A stretch of DNA of 64,000 nucleotides, taken from Planctobacterium marinum. Lineage in GTDB: Bacteria > Pseudomonadota > Gammaproteobacteria > Enterobacterales > Alteromonadaceae. A program made the position numbers and the translations under genes. The stretch covers positions 653,232 through 717,231 of the forward strand of contig NZ_JAJEWQ010000001.1 in the NCBI RefSeq assembly GCF_020687805.1. Reading direction: 5' to 3'. Below are positions 16,389-27,100 of this stretch, one piece after another. Numbering within the stretch: the stretch's first letter is position 1; each line of letters opens with the position of its first letter. The notes beneath the pieces are model-generated. The model ran no database searches and was not told the origin of the DNA. It worked only from the letters and a program-made list of their open reading frames with translations.

Positions 16389-18735
16389 ATTAATAGACAA
16401 CAACACGACACCCGGTTTCAGCACTAAATCAGTCGGCACCAGTAAAAAGCACGAAAGTGCTGACCGCCATGTAACTGGTAAAGCCAGATACATCGACGAT
16501 ATGCCAGAGCCCGCAGGCCTAATGCACGCCGCGGTGGCAATGAGCGACACCGCCAGGGGCATCATTCGCACCAAAGATGTCAGTGCAATTAAAGCGTTTC
16601 CCGGCGTTGTGGACGTTATCACAGCAGAAGACGTACCTGGTCATCTGGATATTGCTCCGGTGTTCGAGGGCGACCCGATGCTGGCGCACCAACAGATTTT
16701 ATTTCATCGTCAGCCCTGGTGTGCATTGTTATCCACCTCCACCAATATTGCCCGAAAAGCGGCTGGTTTAGGAAAATTAGAAGTCGACGCCGAAAAACCG
16801 GATTTAGATATCCATCAGGCTCACCAGAAGCAAAACTTCGTCCGCCCGACGCACCAAATGAAGCAAGGGGATTTTGAAAAAAGCAGTGCTTCGGCGGCCA
16901 TTACCGTAAGCGGTGAGGTCAAAATTGGCGGTCAGGAACACATGTATCTGGAAGGACAGGTTGCGCTGGCCATTCCCGAGGAAGAAGACCGAATAAGCAT
17001 TTACACTTCCTCACAACATCCCAGTGAGGTTCAAAAACTGGTTGCCGAAGTGCTAAATATCAAACTGCACAAGGTTACTGTTGATATGCGCCGCATGGGG
17101 GGGGGATTTGGCGGTAAAGAGACTCAGGCTGCGCAATGGGCCTGCATTGCAGCCTTGCTAGCCGTACGCAACCGCTGCCCGGTCAAATTGCGGGTTCCTC
17201 GCATGCAGGACATGATGCTGACCGGTAAACGCCATCCATTCCAGAACAGCTTTACGGTGGCCACCGATGAGCAAGGGGTAATTCAGGCCACGCAGGCAAA
17301 TATCAATGGGCTGTGTGGCCATTCAGCAGATTTGTCTGAAGCCATTGTCGACAGAGCCATGTTTCATTGTGACAACGCCTATTACCTCGGTGCAGCTGAC
17401 ATTGTGGGCTACCGCTGTCGCACCGATACCGTATCTCACACTGCGTTTCGCGGCTTTGGTGGGCCGCAAGGCATGGTATTAGCTGAAGCCATGATTGAGG
17501 CTATCGCCCGGAAAACCGGAGAAGATCCCCTCACTATACGACAGCGCAACTTGTATGGTGGTGCTGGGCGCGATACGACTCAATACGGCATGAAGATTGA
17601 GCATAACAACTTGCCGGATCTTATCCAGCGACTGACTGAATCATCAGAATACTGGCAACGCAGAGAAAGCATTAAGCAATTTAATCAGCAAAATACCGTT
17701 CTCAAGAAAGGCCTGTCGCTGACACCCGTCAAGTTCGGTATTTCCTTTACCGCAAAGCACCTGAATCAGGCGGGTGCATTGGTACATGTTTATACTGATG
17801 GCAGCGTTCAGGTAAATCACGGTGGCACCGAAATGGGCCAGGGCCTGCACACAAAAATCCAACAAATTGCCGCCAATGAATTTGGTCTGGATATTGAGCA
17901 TATCGAAGTCACCGCCACCCGCACGGACAAAGTACCTAATACCTCGCCTACTGCTGCTTCCAGCGGCACCGACATCAATGGCAAGGCCGTGCAAAATGCC
18001 TGTTTAACAATAAAACAACGTCTGGCGGATTTCTGGGCCGAGCAAAATCAGGGAAACAGCGACGCGGTTACATTCAAAGATGGTGTGGTTAGCCTGGATA
18101 AGGCGCAAATCCCCTTTGCCGATTTGGTGCAACTGGCTTACATGAATCGGGTTTCTTTGTCCTCTACCGGTTTTTATAAAACCCCTAAAATTCACTATGA
18201 CCGCACCACCGGAACCGGCCGCCCATTTTTCTACTTTGCCAATGGCGCTTCGGTTTCAGAGGTAACTCTGGATACCTTAACCGGTGAATATCGGGTTGAC
18301 CGGGTTGATATTCTGCATGATGTCGGCACCAGCTTAAATCCGGCCATTGATATTGGCCAGATTGAAGGCGGGTTCATTCAGGGTATGGGCTGGCTGACTA
18401 CCGAAGAATTGTTGTGGGACGACAACGGCAGATTGCTCAGCAATAATCCGGCAACCTATAAAATTCCGGCCATTGGGGATACGCCCAGGGAATTCAATGT
18501 AGAGCTATATCCTTACCCCAACGAAGAAGACAGTATCTATCACTCCAAGGCTGTGGGTGAACCTCCCCTCATGTTGGCCATGAGTGTCTGGTGTGCACTT
18601 AAAGATGCCATTTCCAGCCTGACTGACTACAAAGAAGATCCGAAGCTGGATCCGCCTGCCACGCCAGAAAAAGTGTTAAAGGCTATTCAGGCATTGCCTG
18701 CTGACAGCCTCACTGTAGAGGTGTTAAGCCGATGA
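16381..18735 (+). CDS. xdhB: Xanthine dehydrogenase large subunit (molybdopterin-binding)
   Basis: The catalytic subunit, which hydroxylates hypoxanthine to xanthine and xanthine to urate at a molybdopterin centre. It has 784 aa and no signal peptide, so it is cytosolic. Molybdopterin motifs in order are GGGFGGKETQAAQWA, AFRGFGGPQGMVLAE and GGTEMGQGLHTK. KAVGEPPLMLA near the C-terminus carries the catalytic glutamate. The ATG overlaps the end of xdhA by 8 nt, implying translational coupling. The N-terminal SADRHVTGKARYIDDMPEP is the usual a/b-hammerhead opening. Confidence 0.95.
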   Translation: MRKLIDNNTTPGFSTKSVGTSKKHESADRHVTGKARYIDDMPEPAGLMHAAVAMSDTARGIIRTKDVSAIKAFPGVVDVITAEDVPGHLDIAPVFEGDPMLAHQQILFHRQPWCALLSTSTNIARKAAGLGKLEVDAEKPDLDIHQAHQKQNFVRPTHQMKQGDFEKSSASAAITVSGEVKIGGQEHMYLEGQVALAIPEEEDRISIYTSSQHPSEVQKLVAEVLNIKLHKVTVDMRRMGGGFGGKETQAAQWACIAALLAVRNRCPVKLRVPRMQDMMLTGKRHPFQNSFTVATDEQGVIQATQANINGLCGHSADLSEAIVDRAMFHCDNAYYLGAADIVGYRCRTDTVSHTAFRGFGGPQGMVLAEAMIEAIARKTGEDPLTIRQRNLYGGAGRDTTQYGMKIEHNNLPDLIQRLTESSEYWQRRESIKQFNQQNTVLKKGLSLTPVKFGISFTAKHLNQAGALVHVYTDGSVQVNHGGTEMGQGLHTKIQQIAANEFGLDIEHIEVTATRTDKVPNTSPTAASSGTDINGKAVQNACLTIKQRLADFWAEQNQGNSDAVTFKDGVVSLDKAQIPFADLVQLAYMNRVSLSSTGFYKTPKIHYDRTTGTGRPFFYFANGASVSEVTLDTLTGEYRVDRVDILHDVGTSLNPAIDIGQIEGGFIQGMGWLTTEELLWDDNGRLLSNNPATYKIPAIGDTPREFNVELYPYPNEEDSIYHSKAVGEPPLMLAMSVWCALKDAISSLTDYKEDPKLDPPATPEKVLKAIQALPADSLTVEVLSR

Positions 18736-19562
18736 AGATCAGCAACTGGATGCAGGCCATCAGCTATTGTCAGGAGAAACAGCACCCCTTTGTGTTGGCC
18801 ACAGTCATAGAACACAAAGGCTCGGTACCACGAGACAGTGGCGCCAAGATGGTGATCACTCAGGACCAGACTTTTGACACTATCGGCGGTGGCAACCTGG
18901 AATACATGGTTACGCGTAGCGCTCAGACCATGCTACTGGCAAACAATACGGCGATAAAAGTCGAAGAGTACCCCTTATCAGCTAAGCTGGCCCAGTGCTG
19001 TGGTGGTTTTGCCAAGGTATTACTGGAAAGCCATCAGATCCAGACACAACAAATCGCCGTATTTGGCTCAGGCCATGTTGCTAATGAATTGCTGCCTATC
19101 CTGCAGCGCTTGCCAGTAAGAATACATTGGATTGATGAACGTTCTGATTTATTCCCGGCAACAATGCAAGCCAACGTCAATATCATCGCCACTGATTGCC
19201 CTGTCAGCGAATTAAAGTTACTACCAGCAAATACGCTTGTTCTGATCATGACCCACAATCATCAGCTGGATTTCGATTTGGTTAAAACGGCACTCAAGCG
19301 AGATGATATTCAATATGTAGGCATGATAGGCTCGCAAACCAAAGCCAAACGATTTCGCTACAAATTAAAACAACGAGAGCTGAGCGATGTCCAAATAAAC
19401 AAGCTGGTGAGCCCGGTAGGTGAACTCTCGGTGCCGGGAAAAACCCCCATTGAAGTGGCCATTTCCATGGCGGCCCAAATCACCCAGTTGTTGCATCAAT
19501 CGAAACAGCAAAGCACGGATACTGACACAGAAGAATACATTCAGGAGGACACTCACGCGTGA
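18732..19562 (+). CDS. xdhC: Xanthine dehydrogenase accessory protein XdhC
   Basis: XdhC binds molybdenum cofactor, promotes its sulfuration and inserts it into XdhB; it is not part of the finished enzyme. At 276 aa it has the N-terminal XdhC/CoxI domain (FVLATVIEHKGSVPRDSGAKM, TIGGGNLE) and a C-terminal Rossmann domain (IAVFGSGHVANELLPIL, then VGMIGSQTKAKRF). The end is a polar tail. It overlaps xdhB by 4 nt (ATGA) and the next gene by 4 nt (GTGA). Confidence 0.93.
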   Translation: MKISNWMQAISYCQEKQHPFVLATVIEHKGSVPRDSGAKMVITQDQTFDTIGGGNLEYMVTRSAQTMLLANNTAIKVEEYPLSAKLAQCCGGFAKVLLESHQIQTQQIAVFGSGHVANELLPILQRLPVRIHWIDERSDLFPATMQANVNIIATDCPVSELKLLPANTLVLIMTHNHQLDFDLVKTALKRDDIQYVGMIGSQTKAKRFRYKLKQRELSDVQINKLVSPVGELSVPGKTPIEVAISMAAQITQLLHQSKQQSTDTDTEEYIQEDTHA

Positions 19563-20077
19563 CCTTACAGCAACTCAATCAGCTCAATATTGACGATTGC
19601 ATTAACTGGTTTGAACAAACCTGTGCGGCGCAAAACTGGTGTCAAAAAATGACACAAGCCCGTCCCTTTTTAGGTTTATCTGAATTACAAACCAAAGCGG
19701 AATTCTTTTGGCAACAATGTAGTCACCAGGACTACCTGCAAGCCTTTGAAGCCCACCCTATGATTGGCGATGTCAACAGCCTGCGAGAAAAATACGCCAG
19801 TACGAAAGGCATAGCCAGTAGTGAACAATCCGGCGCCCAAAGTGCCAGTGAAGAAACCTTGCAGTCGCTACACCGGCTAAATCAGCAATATCTGGAAAAA
19901 CATGGTTTTATCTTTATCGTGTTTGCGACGGGGAAAAGTGCCGGGGAAATGTTACAAATACTGGAAGAGCGGCTGCCCAATGATACCGAAACTGAAATTC
20001 AATTAGCGGCTGCCGAACAACTTAAAATTACCCTGCTTCGAATTAACAAACAATTGCAAATGGAAGGCTTAGTATGA
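19559..20077 (+). CDS. uraD: 2-oxo-4-hydroxy-4-carboxy-5-ureidoimidazoline (OHCU) decarboxylase
   Basis: It converts OHCU to (S)-allantoin, the third step after urate oxidation. The product is 172 aa, the family size, and starts at GTG 19559 with an AGGAGG site at 19542-19547. Family motifs are EQTCAAQNWCQKMTQARPF, FEAHPMIGDV (catalytic histidine) and the helical LHRLNQQYLEKHGFIFIVFATGKSAGEMLQILEERLPND. It sits between xdhC and hiuH, overlapping each by 4 nt. Confidence 0.93.
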   Translation: MTLQQLNQLNIDDCINWFEQTCAAQNWCQKMTQARPFLGLSELQTKAEFFWQQCSHQDYLQAFEAHPMIGDVNSLREKYASTKGIASSEQSGAQSASEETLQSLHRLNQQYLEKHGFIFIVFATGKSAGEMLQILEERLPNDTETEIQLAAAEQLKITLLRINKQLQMEGLV

Positions 20078-20397
20078 TCACGTTATCCAGCCATGTTTTA
20101 GATACCACCAAAGGGCGACCTGCAGCAGAAATGGCCTTAATTTTAACCTCGCCAGATGGGACACAGCATCAGGGGGTAACCGATAGCGATGGTCGCTGTA
20201 AAGATTGGGGCATAGCGCACTACGAGGCCGGGATTTATTGTTTGCGCTTTATGTGTAAGGAATACCTGGACAGTTACGCCCCGGACAGCCTGTACCCGTT
20301 TGTCGATATCCATTTTGAAATGACAGAAAGTGGCGGCCATTACCACATTCCCCTGTTGATCTCGCCCTTCGGTTTTAGTAGTTACCGCGGCAGTTAA
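20074..20397 (+). CDS. hiuH: 5-Hydroxyisourate hydrolase (transthyretin-like)
   Basis: It hydrolyses 5-hydroxyisourate to OHCU. The product is 107 aa without a signal peptide, so it is a cytosolic homotetramer by family. The N-terminal LSSHVLDTTKGRPA and the C-terminal HYHIPLLISPFGFSSYRGS carry the signature active-site His, Arg and C-terminal Tyr-Arg-Gly-Ser residues. The ATG overlaps the uraD stop. It belongs between PuuD and UraD in the pathway. Confidence 0.95.
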   Translation: MITLSSHVLDTTKGRPAAEMALILTSPDGTQHQGVTDSDGRCKDWGIAHYEAGIYCLRFMCKEYLDSYAPDSLYPFVDIHFEMTESGGHYHIPLLISPFGFSSYRGS

Positions 20398-20424
20398 GTA
20401 AAAAATTCAGAGAATAAGTTAATT

Positions 20425-21714
20425 ATGAGTATCAAGTTAATCACCGGTCATATTGTCCACTTCCCAAACAGCACAGAATCGCCGCAACAGGATGTAGTGG
20501 AAATCAAACAAGGTGCGTTAGCCATTGATGGTGAAAAAATCCTGACAACGGATACGGCTGCGCAGTTAACACAACGCTATCCCGATGCGGAAGTGATAGA
20601 TTACGGCAACAAACTGGTGGTACCCGGTTTTATCGATACCCACCTGCACTTTCCACAAACAGAAATGATTGCCAGTTTCGGGGAGCAGCTAATTGACTGG
20701 CTGAACAAATATACCTTTCCCACAGAGCGCCAATTTGAAGATCCGGCCTATAGCCGAAAGATTGCCGATTTTTTCCTGAACCAATTGTGGCGCAACGGCA
20801 CCACCACGGCTGCCGTATGGGCAACTGTTCATAAAAACTCGGCAGAACAATTATTTAGTGCGGCTTACGAGCGCAATATGCAGATATTAACCGGCAAAGT
20901 ATGCATGGACCGCCATTGCCCAGACTACTTGCAGGATACCCCTGAGTCAGCGCAACAGGACTCTGCTGATCTCATTGCCACCTGGCATAACAAAGGCCGT
21001 CTGAAATATGCCATAACGCCAAGATTCGCCCCCACCAGTACCGAAAAACAAATGGCCATGATGGGTGAGCTGATGTCCAGTTACAAAGACGTCTATTTGC
21101 AAACTCACCTGAGTGAAAATCAACAGGAAATTGCCTGGGTAAAAGAGCTGTATCCCAACAGTAAACACTATCTGGACGTGTATGACAGCTACCAAATGGT
21201 GACAGAGCGCTCTTTGTTCGGTCACTGCATACATTTGGAAGATGACGAATGGCGACTGATGTCAGAAAAAGGGGCGATTGTCTCCTTCTGCCCCACGTCA
21301 AACCTGTTTTTGGGTAGCGGATTATACAATCTCAATAAAGCCAAAGCGTTTAACGTTAAAACGACTCTGGCCACAGATGTAGGTGGTGGCGACAGTTTTA
21401 GTATGTTGCGCACATTGGGCGAAGCCTACAAGGTATTTCAGTTACAAAACATCACCATGGATTCGTTGTCAGGCCTGTACATGATGACCAGAGGTGCAGC
21501 AGATGCCCTGAAGTTACCTGATATCGGGGATTTTAACGCCGGTACATTTGCTGATTTTACCGTGTTAGATCCGCATTTTAATGAGCTATCTTCGTTGCGT
21601 TTACAGGACTCTGACGATGCAGAAGATATTTTATTCGCGCTGAGTATGCTGGCCGACGAACGTGCCACCGTCGCTACCTGGATTGCAGGTAATCCTGTAT
21701 GGCAGGCACAATAA
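20425..21714 (+). CDS. guaD: Guanine deaminase
   Basis: GuaD deaminates guanine to xanthine, feeding XdhAB. It has 429 aa and is an amidohydrolase-superfamily barrel. Zinc ligands and catalytic residues are visible: GFIDTHLHFPQTEMI (HxH), QTHLSENQQEIAW, FGHCIHL, and ATDVGGG (aspartate). FAPTSTEKQM is a guanine-deaminase signature. It lies 27 nt after hiuH, so it is probably in the same transcript. Confidence 0.95.
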   Translation: MSIKLITGHIVHFPNSTESPQQDVVEIKQGALAIDGEKILTTDTAAQLTQRYPDAEVIDYGNKLVVPGFIDTHLHFPQTEMIASFGEQLIDWLNKYTFPTERQFEDPAYSRKIADFFLNQLWRNGTTTAAVWATVHKNSAEQLFSAAYERNMQILTGKVCMDRHCPDYLQDTPESAQQDSADLIATWHNKGRLKYAITPRFAPTSTEKQMAMMGELMSSYKDVYLQTHLSENQQEIAWVKELYPNSKHYLDVYDSYQMVTERSLFGHCIHLEDDEWRLMSEKGAIVSFCPTSNLFLGSGLYNLNKAKAFNVKTTLATDVGGGDSFSMLRTLGEAYKVFQLQNITMDSLSGLYMMTRGAADALKLPDIGDFNAGTFADFTVLDPHFNELSSLRLQDSDDAEDILFALSMLADERATVATWIAGNPVWQAQ

Positions 21715-21798
21715 TAAAAACTAAAACGGAATAGCCTTTAGTGAAGGCAAACTACAAATAACAGGGATAGCTAAAAACAATAAGTTAAGGGGACTTTT

Positions 21799-22995
21799 AT
21801 GTGGGCTGACTGGGTTGCGTTATTTATTCGCTGGTTTCATGTCATTGCAGGCATCGCCTGGATAGGCGCGTCCTTTTATTTTATCTGGTTGGATAACAAT
21901 CTTCGCCAGCCGCCACAATGGAAAAAAGACAAAGGCATTAAAGGTGATCTTTGGGCTGTGCATGGTGGTGGCTTTTACGAAGTCGCCAAATACGAATACG
22001 GCCCGGAGCAAATCCCCAAAACCCTGCATTGGTTTAAATGGGAAGCCTACGCCACCTGGTTGAGTGGCATGTTGCTGTTGATATGGATGTATTATCTGGG
22101 CGCCGAAGCCTACCTGATTGACCCGGGTGTTAAAGCCATGGAGGCCTCCACAGCCATCAGCCTGGGCCTGGGGTTTATCTTTGGCGGTTTGTTTATTTAC
22201 GAAATTGCCTGTCGCAGCCCGCTGGCAAAATCTGCCGGACTTTTTGCGGTATTTTTAGTATTGTTTTTAAGTTTATCGGCCTGGCTGGCTACTCAGTGGT
22301 TTAGCGGTCGCGGTGCCTACATTCACGTTGGCGCCCTGATAGGCACGATAATGGCCGGTAACGTGTTTTTTACCATCATTCCATCGCAGCGAAAACTGGT
22401 CCAGGCGGTAACAGATAAAGAGCCCATTGATCCGCAATGGGGTGCCGGTGCCAAGCTGCGCTCAGTACATAATAACTATCTCACACTGCCCATTATCTTT
22501 TTAATGATCTCAAACCACTACCCTATGACCTACCAGCACCCACAAAGTTGGTTGGTACTAGTGGCTATAGCTGCGGTATCAGCCTGGATAAGGCACTTTT
22601 TCAATCTGCGCCACATAGGCATAGTCCGGCCTTCAATTTTGATTACCGGCGCAATAGGTATGTTATTTATCGCCATTTGGGTATCAAAACCTCAAACCAC
22701 ACCGGTGCAAACTTCAGTGGAATCAGCCCCCACAATTCCGGTAAATCAGGACATAATGGCCTTAATGCAAAAACATTGTAGCAATTGTCACAGCGAGACA
22801 CCCAGCGACGATATCTTTGTGGTTGCGCCACTGGGATTAAAGCTGGACAACTGGTCACAGGTTATTCAATGGGCTCCACGAATCCACCACCGGGTATCTG
22901 TGACCAAAGACATGCCTTTTTTGAATAAAACAGAGATGACTGAAGAGGAACGCCAGAAAATTACCGACTGGTATCATGAGGCCATCAGGAAATAG
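21799..22995 (+). CDS. puuD: Membrane-bound urate oxidase PuuD with C-terminal cytochrome c domain
   Basis: It oxidises urate to 5-hydroxyisourate and, unlike soluble uricase, would pass electrons to the respiratory chain through its haem. The 398-aa protein has about eight membrane spans in residues 1-295, with the family opening FIRWFHVIAGIAWIGASFYFIWLDNNL. A periplasmic cytochrome c module has the CSNCH haem motif at 327-331 and a DMPFLNK segment at 371-377 offering Met372 as axial ligand. It is the last pathway gene, 84 nt after guaD, behind its own GGGGA ribosome-binding site. Confidence 0.93.
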   Translation: MWADWVALFIRWFHVIAGIAWIGASFYFIWLDNNLRQPPQWKKDKGIKGDLWAVHGGGFYEVAKYEYGPEQIPKTLHWFKWEAYATWLSGMLLLIWMYYLGAEAYLIDPGVKAMEASTAISLGLGFIFGGLFIYEIACRSPLAKSAGLFAVFLVLFLSLSAWLATQWFSGRGAYIHVGALIGTIMAGNVFFTIIPSQRKLVQAVTDKEPIDPQWGAGAKLRSVHNNYLTLPIIFLMISNHYPMTYQHPQSWLVLVAIAAVSAWIRHFFNLRHIGIVRPSILITGAIGMLFIAIWVSKPQTTPVQTSVESAPTIPVNQDIMALMQKHCSNCHSETPSDDIFVVAPLGLKLDNWSQVIQWAPRIHHRVSVTKDMPFLNKTEMTEEERQKITDWYHEAIRK

Positions 22996-23102
22996 CCACC
23001 CGGTCAGCATGTTGTAAATTTACGTAAATATACTGTACATCGCCACACTGATCCTTACACTGTTAGCCTGCGTAAATGCTAATTTGATAAGGATGAGTTT
23101 GG

Positions 23103-24167
23103 ATGACATCGAAGCTGGTTTTCAGTGTGGTTATAGCTGCGGCTTTTTTCTTCAACGCAATGGTCAGCGCGCAATCCGGTAATGGACCTGAACGGGCAGC
23201 GAACATCATTGCCCAACCACTGCAATTTCAACCTCTCAAATCAGCAATAGACACCATTGGTACGGCGGAGGCTCAACGCTCGGTCAGTATCTACCCTGCC
23301 ACATCCGACATTGTCACTGAGGTATTATTTCAGCCTGGTGACTTTGTACAGTCCGGTCAGGTATTAATAAAACTCGATGATCGACGGCAGGTAATCGCAG
23401 TTGAGCGCGCCAAAATTGAACTCGCTGACAGAGAGCGTACACTTACCCGACTGAAAGAAAGCAAAACCCGGGGCGCTGCCACACAAAGCGATGTCGATGA
23501 TGCCATCACAGAACGTGATTTGGCAAAAGTTCAGTTACAGTCAGCTGCAGCGGATCTTGAAGACAGAACGGTAAACGCACCATTTTCCGGCTACCTTGGT
23601 TTGACCGATGTGGAACCAGGTGATCGAATCAACACCAATACCTTAATCACCACCATCGATGACCGTTCCAACCTCTATATCAATTTTTCTGCGCCCGAAT
23701 CCGCGCTGACAATTCTTAACAATGAGGCCATTGTGACGCTATCGCCCTGGAATAATCGCGGTAATGAAATAACGGCTGAGATAGCGCAAATTGATTCACG
23801 CATCAATATCCAGGACCGGACACTCAAAGTGCGGGCGATTCTGGATAACCAACATGATGTTTATCGTCCTGGATTGAGTTTCAAAGTCACCTTGCAGCTT
23901 GATGGTGAACCCTATCCTGTGATCCCGGAAGCCGCACTTTCCTGGGGAGCAACCGGTGCCTACGTATGGATAGTTCGGGAAGGAAAAGCAAACCGCGAGC
24001 GGGTTAATATTGTGCAACGCCTGCGTGGCAATATACTGGTCGAAGGCCAACTACAACGTGGCGAATCGCTGGTTATTGAAGGAATTCAGCAACTCAGAGA
24101 AGGTCAGGCGGTGCAGGCTTTTAGCAATACCGGTAAGAAACAACTAACCAGTGTGGAGCCCGGCTAA
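23103..24167 (+). CDS. RND efflux periplasmic adaptor (membrane fusion protein)
   Basis: A 354-aa HlyD/AcrA-type adaptor linking an inner-membrane RND pump to an outer-membrane channel. A signal peptide lies at about 1-23 (VVIAAAFFFNAMVSAQS). A lipoyl-type half-motif follows (VTEVLFQPGDFVQSGQVLIKLDD), then a short coiled-coil hairpin (ELADRERTLTRLKESKTRGAATQSDVDDA), the second lipoyl half (VNAPFSGYLGLTDVEPGD) and a beta-barrel C-terminus. There is no lipobox cysteine. It shares one base with the pump gene (TAATG). Substrates are unknown. Confidence 0.9.
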   Translation: MTSKLVFSVVIAAAFFFNAMVSAQSGNGPERAANIIAQPLQFQPLKSAIDTIGTAEAQRSVSIYPATSDIVTEVLFQPGDFVQSGQVLIKLDDRRQVIAVERAKIELADRERTLTRLKESKTRGAATQSDVDDAITERDLAKVQLQSAAADLEDRTVNAPFSGYLGLTDVEPGDRINTNTLITTIDDRSNLYINFSAPESALTILNNEAIVTLSPWNNRGNEITAEIAQIDSRINIQDRTLKVRAILDNQHDVYRPGLSFKVTLQLDGEPYPVIPEAALSWGATGAYVWIVREGKANRERVNIVQRLRGNILVEGQLQRGESLVIEGIQQLREGQAVQAFSNTGKKQLTSVEPG

Positions 24168-27100
24168 TGTCTGAGCTACATACCAGTCACAAAGAAGATC
24201 TCCCGTCTTTATCAATTCGACGTCCGGTACTGATCATAGTACTGAATCTGTTGATCATTATTGCCGGTTTGTCGGCCATTCTGGGTCTGGAAGTGCGGGA
24301 ATTACCCGATGTAGACCGCCCGGTTGTGTCAATTCGCGCCTCCTACCCCGGGGGTGCCCCCGAAACCGTGGACACCGAAGTTACCAGTCGGCTGGAAGGC
24401 GCTGCTGCCAGAGTCAGTGGTGTAAAAAGTATCAGAGCGCAAAGTGAAGAAGGCTTTGCCAGGGTTGTCATAGAATTCAGACCCGGTATCAATATAGAAG
24501 ATGCCGCCAACGAAACGCGGGAGGCTATCAGTCAGGTGCAACGGCAACTGCCTGATGAAGTTGAGCGACTTGCCATCGTGAAAGCCGATAATGATGCCGG
24601 TGCCGTGGTAAGCCTGACGCTGTCCAGCGATAGTATTGAAATGGAATCGCTCACCGAGATGGTGGAAACGGATATTGCACCGCTGTTTTTGTCTATACCA
24701 GGGGTGGCGGATATTCGCATCAATGGTGAACGGGAAAAGGTGTTAAGAGTCACCGTCGATCCTATTCGCCTGGCCAGTTTTGCCCTGTCCTTTTCCGACG
24801 TCGCCAGCGCCTTGCGTACAGCGCCATTTGACGTCCCGGCAGGCAGCCTGCGTTCTACAGATCAGCAGGTAATTGTGCGAGCTGATGCCACCTCTATAAC
24901 CGCCAGCGAAGTAGAGAACATCCTGATATCAGGGAATACCCGTGTTGGGGACGTTGCCAATGTGTACTTCGGTCCTGCCGACGCTAACAGTTTTGTACGC
25001 CTCAACGGCAAGCCCGTCATCGGGTTAGAAATATTGCGCCAGGCTGGCGCTAACACCATCGAGATATCTGATCAAACTCAGGCGATGGTTGAAGAATTAC
25101 GACACCGATTTCCGTCCTTAGAAATACACATCACCGATGATGACGCCCAGTTTATTCGCGGTTCCATTGAGGAGGTGTTAACCTCTCTTTCCTTCACTAT
25201 TGCCTTAGTAGTTTTTACCCTCTGGCTGTTTTTGGGTTCTTTCAGAGCCACAATTATCCCTGCGCTTTCTATTCCGGTATCACTTATCGGGTCACTTGCG
25301 GTTATGTGGATGCTGGGCTTTTCCATCAACATACTTACCTTACTTGCCTTAGTGCTGGCAACAGGTCTGATTGTTGATGACGCCATTGTAGTATCGGAAA
25401 ACATTCAGCGCAGAAAATCACTGGGGTTGGCCAGCAAGGCAGCGGCAGTTATAGGTAGCCGGGAAGTGTTTTTCGCCGTGGTCGCCACCACCGCAGTGTT
25501 AGTGGCCGTATTTGTACCTATCGCCTTCTTACCTTCCACAGCGGGGCGACTGTTCAGAGAATTCGGCGGTGTGTTGTCAGCTTCAGTGATCATTTCCTCG
25601 TTTGTTGCGCTAACGCTGGTGCCTGCCTTTAAGGCCAAAATACCCACAGGCAACAATAAGACCATGTTCTCCGGTTTTGGCAATGCCTGTTTAACAGGCT
25701 ATAAAACCGCATTGGGCTGGTGCTTAACCCGCGGTTTTGTGGTGTTGTTATTGAGTGTTGTGGCAGCCGGGGGCGCTGTCGCCATCTATGACTCAGTGAA
25801 AAAAGAACTGCTTCCACCCGAAGACCGGGGCAATGTCCGTATTTTCGCCCGGGGACCTGATGGTGTGGGTATCGCGTTTATGGACCGACAAGCTGAAAAG
25901 ATGGAAGACACTTTGCTACCTTATATGCAAGATGGCAACATCGAAACCATCAAGACGGTGGTCGGTCAGTGGGACCCCAATATTGTCTACATTACGGTCA
26001 ATCTCAAAGACTGGGAGCAGCGCAGTAAATCACAGCAAGATATCATCGCCGAAATAAGACCTGAATTGAACAAGATTCCAGGCGCACCGGGGCGAGCATT
26101 TGGTCCCAACTCTCTAAACCTTAGGGGACAGGGAGGCGGTTTAGAATTTGCGATCACCGGCAATGATTATGACGAAATATACGATGTCGCACAGGATTTC
26201 AGTAAAGCATTGGAAAACCGTTTTCCACAAATGGGGCGGGCCGAAATATCCTATCAACCTACTCAACCACAAATGCGGGTGCATATCGATCGTCGTAGAG
26301 CAGAAGAGTTGGGGGTGCCCTTTTCTGATATTACCAACACGCTCAGATCTGCCATTGGTGGCTACGATCTGGGTAATCTCAATGTCGGTGATCAGGCTAT
26401 TCCGATTATGTTGCAGTCCACCTATAAGGACATTGCAGATCCAGCCGATTTAACAAACCTGTATGTGGGCTCAGGTAATGGCAGTTTGGTACCACTTTCC
26501 AGTATTGCCTACATCACTGAAGAAGGCGTTGCCGCAGAGTTAGAGCGTCATGCCCAGCGACGGGCCATTGAAGTAGATGTGGACTTGCCTGACAGTATTT
26601 CCATGGAAGAAGCCGTTACCGGCCTGCGAGAACTAGCACAAGATGTGTTACCGGATGGCTTTGGCCTGGTGTTTTTGGGCGAAGCACTGACCTTCAGAGA
26701 AACCGATCAACAGGTTAACATCACCTACCTGGTAGCCTTTATCATAGTACTTCTGGTTTTAGCCGCGCAGTTCGAAAGCTTTAACAGTGCGCTGGTTGTC
26801 ATGATCACTGTGCCTTTCGGTATCGCAGCGGCTATTTACGCTGTATTTTTAACCGGCACTTCCATCAATGTCTATTCCCAGATTGGTCTGGTGATGCTGA
26901 TTGGCCTGTTGGCAAAAAACTCCATCCTGCTGGTGGAGTTCGCTGATCAACTCAGAGACCAGGGACATTCAGTAAAAGACGCGATATTAAAAGCCGGTGA
27001 AGTGCGTCTGCGCCCAATTATGATGACCTTAATGTCTACGATTCTGGGAGGTATCCCCTTAATCGTCTCCAGTGGCGCCGGTGCAGAGGCCCGAAACGCT

